Assembly: GCA_964467615.1 (NCBI GenBank)
Contig: CAYXRK010000112.1
Location: 1 to 15,309 of the forward strand
Direction of reading: 5' to 3'
Source of the DNA: CAYXRK01 sp964467615
GTDB lineage: Bacteria > Hydrogenedentota > Hydrogenedentia > Hydrogenedentales > GCA-2746185
DNA length: 15,309 bases
The notes under the pieces were generated by a model, which was not told the DNA's origin, did no database searches, and was given only the letters and a program-made list of their open reading frames with translations. The position numbers were made by a program, and so were the translations under genes. This document shows positions 13,212 to 15,309 of the stretch, piece after piece. Numbering within the stretch: position 1 is the first letter of the stretch; every line of letters begins with the position of its first letter.

Positions 13212-14111
13212 TTACTTCGGCTGTTCGTTCAACGTCCAATCGTAGTCCATGTAGACGACGTCGTAGGAATTCCCGCGAAGGAATTGCGCGTCGGCATCGG
13301 ATACGTACTTGCTCACGAAGCTGAGGACGGCGCGGCGTGGGGGGGCCTGGCCGGGGAAGCCCGAGTCTGTCTTGTACGACTCGGAGAAATCGTCTGCAAA
13401 CCAATCGAAAATCGACGAGAGATAGACTTTGCTTTTTGCGTGATCGATCCGAAAAGCGTCCGCACGCGATAGGAATTTCCGCATTTGGTCATCAAGTTGT
13501 TCGTTGAGCCGATCCGCGATGAATGGCTCGCTGCGGAGGGGTGGGCAGCCAATGGACGCGCAGACGAGCGCGGCGTGGACTCGCGGGTCTTTGAACTCGG
13601 GCCGCAGAACTTCGTGCTCGATCGCGTCCAGCGTCACGTCGCGTCCTGCCACCTTTGAATTTAGTGTGTCCCAGACGCCTGGAATTTGGCGGATGCTGTT
13701 CTCCGGATATCGAAAACCAGCGATCAGTCCGCCTTTTTTGATCGGATAATGGTCGACGATGCGCTTGAGCGTTGTGGCGTTGTACGCGTTGATCCAAAAA
13801 GCGAACCTCGCGCTACGGTCCCAGGCGGACATTTCGTCTTGCGAGACGTTTCCGAGCGCCGCGACAAATGCGTCTAGCTCTCCGCGTTCTGCTTGGAGCG
13901 CGACGTAGTCGACTAGTCCGTCGACATTGACGTGGGCGTTCAATACTTCTGCGTATCGGTCGTAGTTGAACATTTCGTTTTTGGAAACTTCCGGGGACCC
14001 AGTATCGGCCATGACGTTTACGTTCTCATGTCGGCCACAACCGATCGAAAAGAGAACGGCGACAATTAGAACCCGAAACCTTGTACGCGGTCGCGTGAAT
14101 CTCGATGCCAT
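13212..14111 (-). CDS. DUF547 family lipoprotein
   Basis: 299 residues from ATG 14111 (MASRFTRPRTRFRVLIVAVL). The frame is open further upstream into arsS, but this ATG puts a basic n-region and a hydrophobic core directly before SIGC, a plausible lipobox, so a lipid-anchored periplasmic protein is expected. DUF547 motifs are clear: FAFWINAYNATTLKRIVDHYP, then HAALVCASIGCPPLR, and a C-terminal YLSSIFDWFADDF. The family is of unproven function; a papain-like fold and peptidase-like activity have been suggested for relatives. The gene begins 29 bases after the arsS-like stop, and DUF547 genes recur in rSAM/selenodomain clusters, so a role in that pathway is likely but undefined. Confidence 0.88.
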   Translation of the reverse strand: MASRFTRPRTRFRVLIVAVLFSIGCGRHENVNVMADTGSPEVSKNEMFNYDRYAEVLNAHVNVDGLVDYVALQAERGELDAFVAALGNVSQDEMSAWDRSARFAFWINAYNATTLKRIVDHYPIKKGGLIAGFRYPENSIRQIPGVWDTLNSKVAGRDVTLDAIEHEVLRPEFKDPRVHAALVCASIGCPPLRSEPFIADRLNEQLDDQMRKFLSRADAFRIDHAKSKVYLSSIFDWFADDFSESYKTDSGFPGQAPPRRAVLSFVSKYVSDADAQFLRGNSYDVVYMDYDWTLNEQPK

Positions 14112-14140
14112 CACAAGAACGCCCGTCGCACGTTGGGATT

Positions 14141-15124
14141 CTAAACCAACGCGCCGCCGCAGGAAGAGCCCGCGCCGGCCGTGCACGCGTAACAGTGCGC
14201 GCCGGTGACGATGCGCCGTCCCTTCAACGTATCTGCATTGACGGTGAGAACGTTGTTGCGCTCGCGTACGGGCAACCGCAGCGCGAGGTTGAAGTCACAA
14301 TCGTACAGTGTGCCGTCCCATGCCACGGAAATTTGATGCCGGCACATGAGGCGCGGGACTGTGCTCGAATTGAACGCTCCGGCCAACAACCGCTCATACG
14401 TTTCGGCCTGTTTTGCCCTACGTAACGCGGCCACGAAACGCCCTATCGGAACGTTCGTGATGGTGTGCAAGCGGGTGAATTCGATGCCGAAACGCGCGCG
14501 CAGTTCGCGCCGATAGTCGGCCTCCAATGATCCCTGGTCCGGGGGAAGCGCCGGCCCGATCGGGTTGTAGATCAACGTCAACGGATGGCGCGAATCCACG
14601 CCATACCCGATCGCGTTCAGACGCCGAATCGCTTCGATGCTGTCGTTGTAGACGTTTTCTCCACGCTGCCCGTCGACGTTTTCTTCGAGATAGCAGGGCA
14701 GCGATGCGACGAGATTGACGTCATTCAGTTTGAAAAACTCAGGTAAGTCTTCGTATTCAGGCAGGAGGAGGACGGTCAGGTTCGTGCGGACGATCACGCT
14801 GAAATCCTGCGCGCGCGCCGCGCTAACGAAGTTGCGAAAGCGCGGGTGCATCTCCGGCGCTCCTCCGGTGATGTCGATGGTGCGCGCGCCAAGCCGCGTT
14901 GCTAGGCTTATCACCGCTTCCATAGTTTCCCACGACATTTCTTCCGTGCGCCGCGGCGATGAATTGACGTGGCAATGGCCGCAGGTCAAGTTGCAGCGAA
15001 GGCCGATGTTTACCTGCACGGTGGCTAAAGTTGCTTCAGCGTAAAGACCGACCTGGCCATTCGCACTGACGGCGGCGTCGAACGATTCCGCGCCCGCGTC
15101 AAGTCGTCGAGCAATCGAGGACAT
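14141..15124 (-). CDS. arsS: ArsS-like radical SAM protein of arsenosugar biosynthesis
   Basis: A 327-residue radical SAM enzyme. CNLTCGHC (Cys44, 48, 51) binds the SAM-cleaving 4Fe-4S cluster, and DITGGAPEMHP (84-94) is the SAM-binding GGxP-type motif. The C-terminal part has MCRHQISVAWDGTLYDCDFN (Cys261, Cys276) and ends HCYACTAGAGSSCGGALV (Cys311, 314, 322), the signature of TIGR04167/ArsS. Family members join a deoxyadenosyl group to methylated arsenic on the way to arsenosugars. Some homologues are selenoproteins; this one uses Cys and ends in TAG, so no Sec is needed. ATG 15124 has AAGGGG about 6 bases upstream. It heads the DUF547/GT-C/GT-fusion group. Substrate assignment rests on family and context, not on an arsM neighbour. 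Confidence 0.9.
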   Translation of the reverse strand: MSSIARRLDAGAESFDAAVSANGQVGLYAEATLATVQVNIGLRCNLTCGHCHVNSSPRRTEEMSWETMEAVISLATRLGARTIDITGGAPEMHPRFRNFVSAARAQDFSVIVRTNLTVLLLPEYEDLPEFFKLNDVNLVASLPCYLEENVDGQRGENVYNDSIEAIRRLNAIGYGVDSRHPLTLIYNPIGPALPPDQGSLEADYRRELRARFGIEFTRLHTITNVPIGRFVAALRRAKQAETYERLLAGAFNSSTVPRLMCRHQISVAWDGTLYDCDFNLALRLPVRERNNVLTVNADTLKGRRIVTGAHCYACTAGAGSSCGGALV

Positions 15125-15193
15125 GAATTCCCCTTCGTAGCTTCCGAGACGGACGGCCCACGCGGCGGCAAATGAATTTCCTCGACAGGCCGC

Positions 15194-15220
15194 TTGAAGT
15201 ATCCGCCGGGGAATGATACT
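15194..15220 (+). promoter_or_regulatory. possible promoter of the tRNA-like gene
   Basis: TTGAAG (15194-15199) and GATACT (15215-15220) are spaced 15 bases apart, each matching four of six consensus positions. A start near 15227 would give a short leader before the tRNA at 15241. On the other strand the same spot reads TATCAT, which could serve the divergent arsS-like gene. Confidence 0.3.
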
Positions 15221-15240
15221 CTATTTGGCTCTCGACATAT

Positions 15241-15309
15241 CGCGGGCTGGAGCAGTCCGGAAGCTCGTTGCGCTCATAACCCAAAGGTAGCAGGTACAAA
15301 TCCTGCCCC
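15241..15309 (+). tRNA. initiator-type tRNA-Met (CAU), partial at window end, with unusual bases
   Basis: The first 69 bases of a tRNA closely resembling bacterial tRNA-fMet: acceptor strand CGCGGGC, D-arm GAGC/GCTC with G18-G19, anticodon loop CTCATAA (CAU at 15275-15277), variable AGGTA, T-arm GCAGG/CCTGC. Three oddities stand out. Position 7 is C and faces C66. Position 30 is C and faces C40, breaking the three G:C pairs typical of initiators. T-loop position 55 is A (TACAAAT in place of TTCAAAT). The other stem pairs are intact, including changed but complementary pairs in the T-stem. The 3' end is beyond the window. It could be a working divergent copy or a pseudogene. Confidence 0.75.

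Noticed and set aside
14141..14200. Possible selenocysteine in the ArsS-like protein
   Set aside because: The C-terminal motif carries Cys codons and the frame ends in TAG, so no in-frame TGA needs recoding.
15099..15299. A 66-codon minus-strand open frame upstream of the arsS-like gene
   Set aside because: It overlaps the tRNA-like gene and the arsS start, and has no recognisable domain.

Overview
The window is GC-rich chromosomal DNA from a Gram-negative bacterium: it carries lpxK (lipid A synthesis), a periplasmic adaptor with its ABC ATPase, and a large secreted beta-helix protein. I cannot name the organism. The short dispersed repeats (ACCACAGAGGCACAGAG-like and GCAGGCTGGAAGCCTGC-like) and the EGEGEG linker before a C-terminal hydrophobic tail resemble what is common in environmental phyla such as Hydrogenedentota, Planctomycetota and relatives. 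That placement is an inference with low confidence.

Left part (1-3968). Two tandem DUF488 genes lie on the minus strand, the second cut by the window edge. Divergent from them on the plus strand are a small coiled-coil protein gene, dprA and lpxK; dprA and lpxK overlap by ATGA. A stretch with two copies of a purine-rich dispersed repeat follows. After it comes a small DUF4258/DUF2283 pair, also overlapping by ATGA, which resembles a toxin-antitoxin module.

Middle (4001-9622, minus strand). A ~1157-residue exported protein is built as beta-helix module, about 4.5 calcium-binding TSP3-like units, a second beta-helix module, an EG-repeat linker, and a Cys/hydrophobic/basic tail. Its 5' end is packed with several unrelated dispersed repeats, lying between a good start site and the signal-peptide core, and its last codons come from another dispersed repeat. 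Upstream of it are an adaptor (HlyD/MacA type) and a MacB/LolD-type ABC ATPase. The permease normally found with such a pair is absent.

Right part (9724-15124, minus strand). This is an arsenosugar-type (rSAM/selenodomain-associated) cluster in the order arsS-like radical SAM gene, DUF547 lipoprotein, GT-C membrane glycosyltransferase, and a protein that fuses three glycosyltransferase-type domains (DPM1-like GT2, DUF2064/TIGR04282, TIGR04283). The radical SAM enzyme and the TIGR04282/TIGR04283 domains are the recognised markers of this pathway. The GT-C enzyme and the DPM1-like domain suggest an added lipid-linked sugar step. No arsenic methyltransferase (arsM) is visible here.

At the right edge a plus-strand initiator-tRNA-like gene begins. 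It has three unusual substitutions and may be a decayed or divergent copy.
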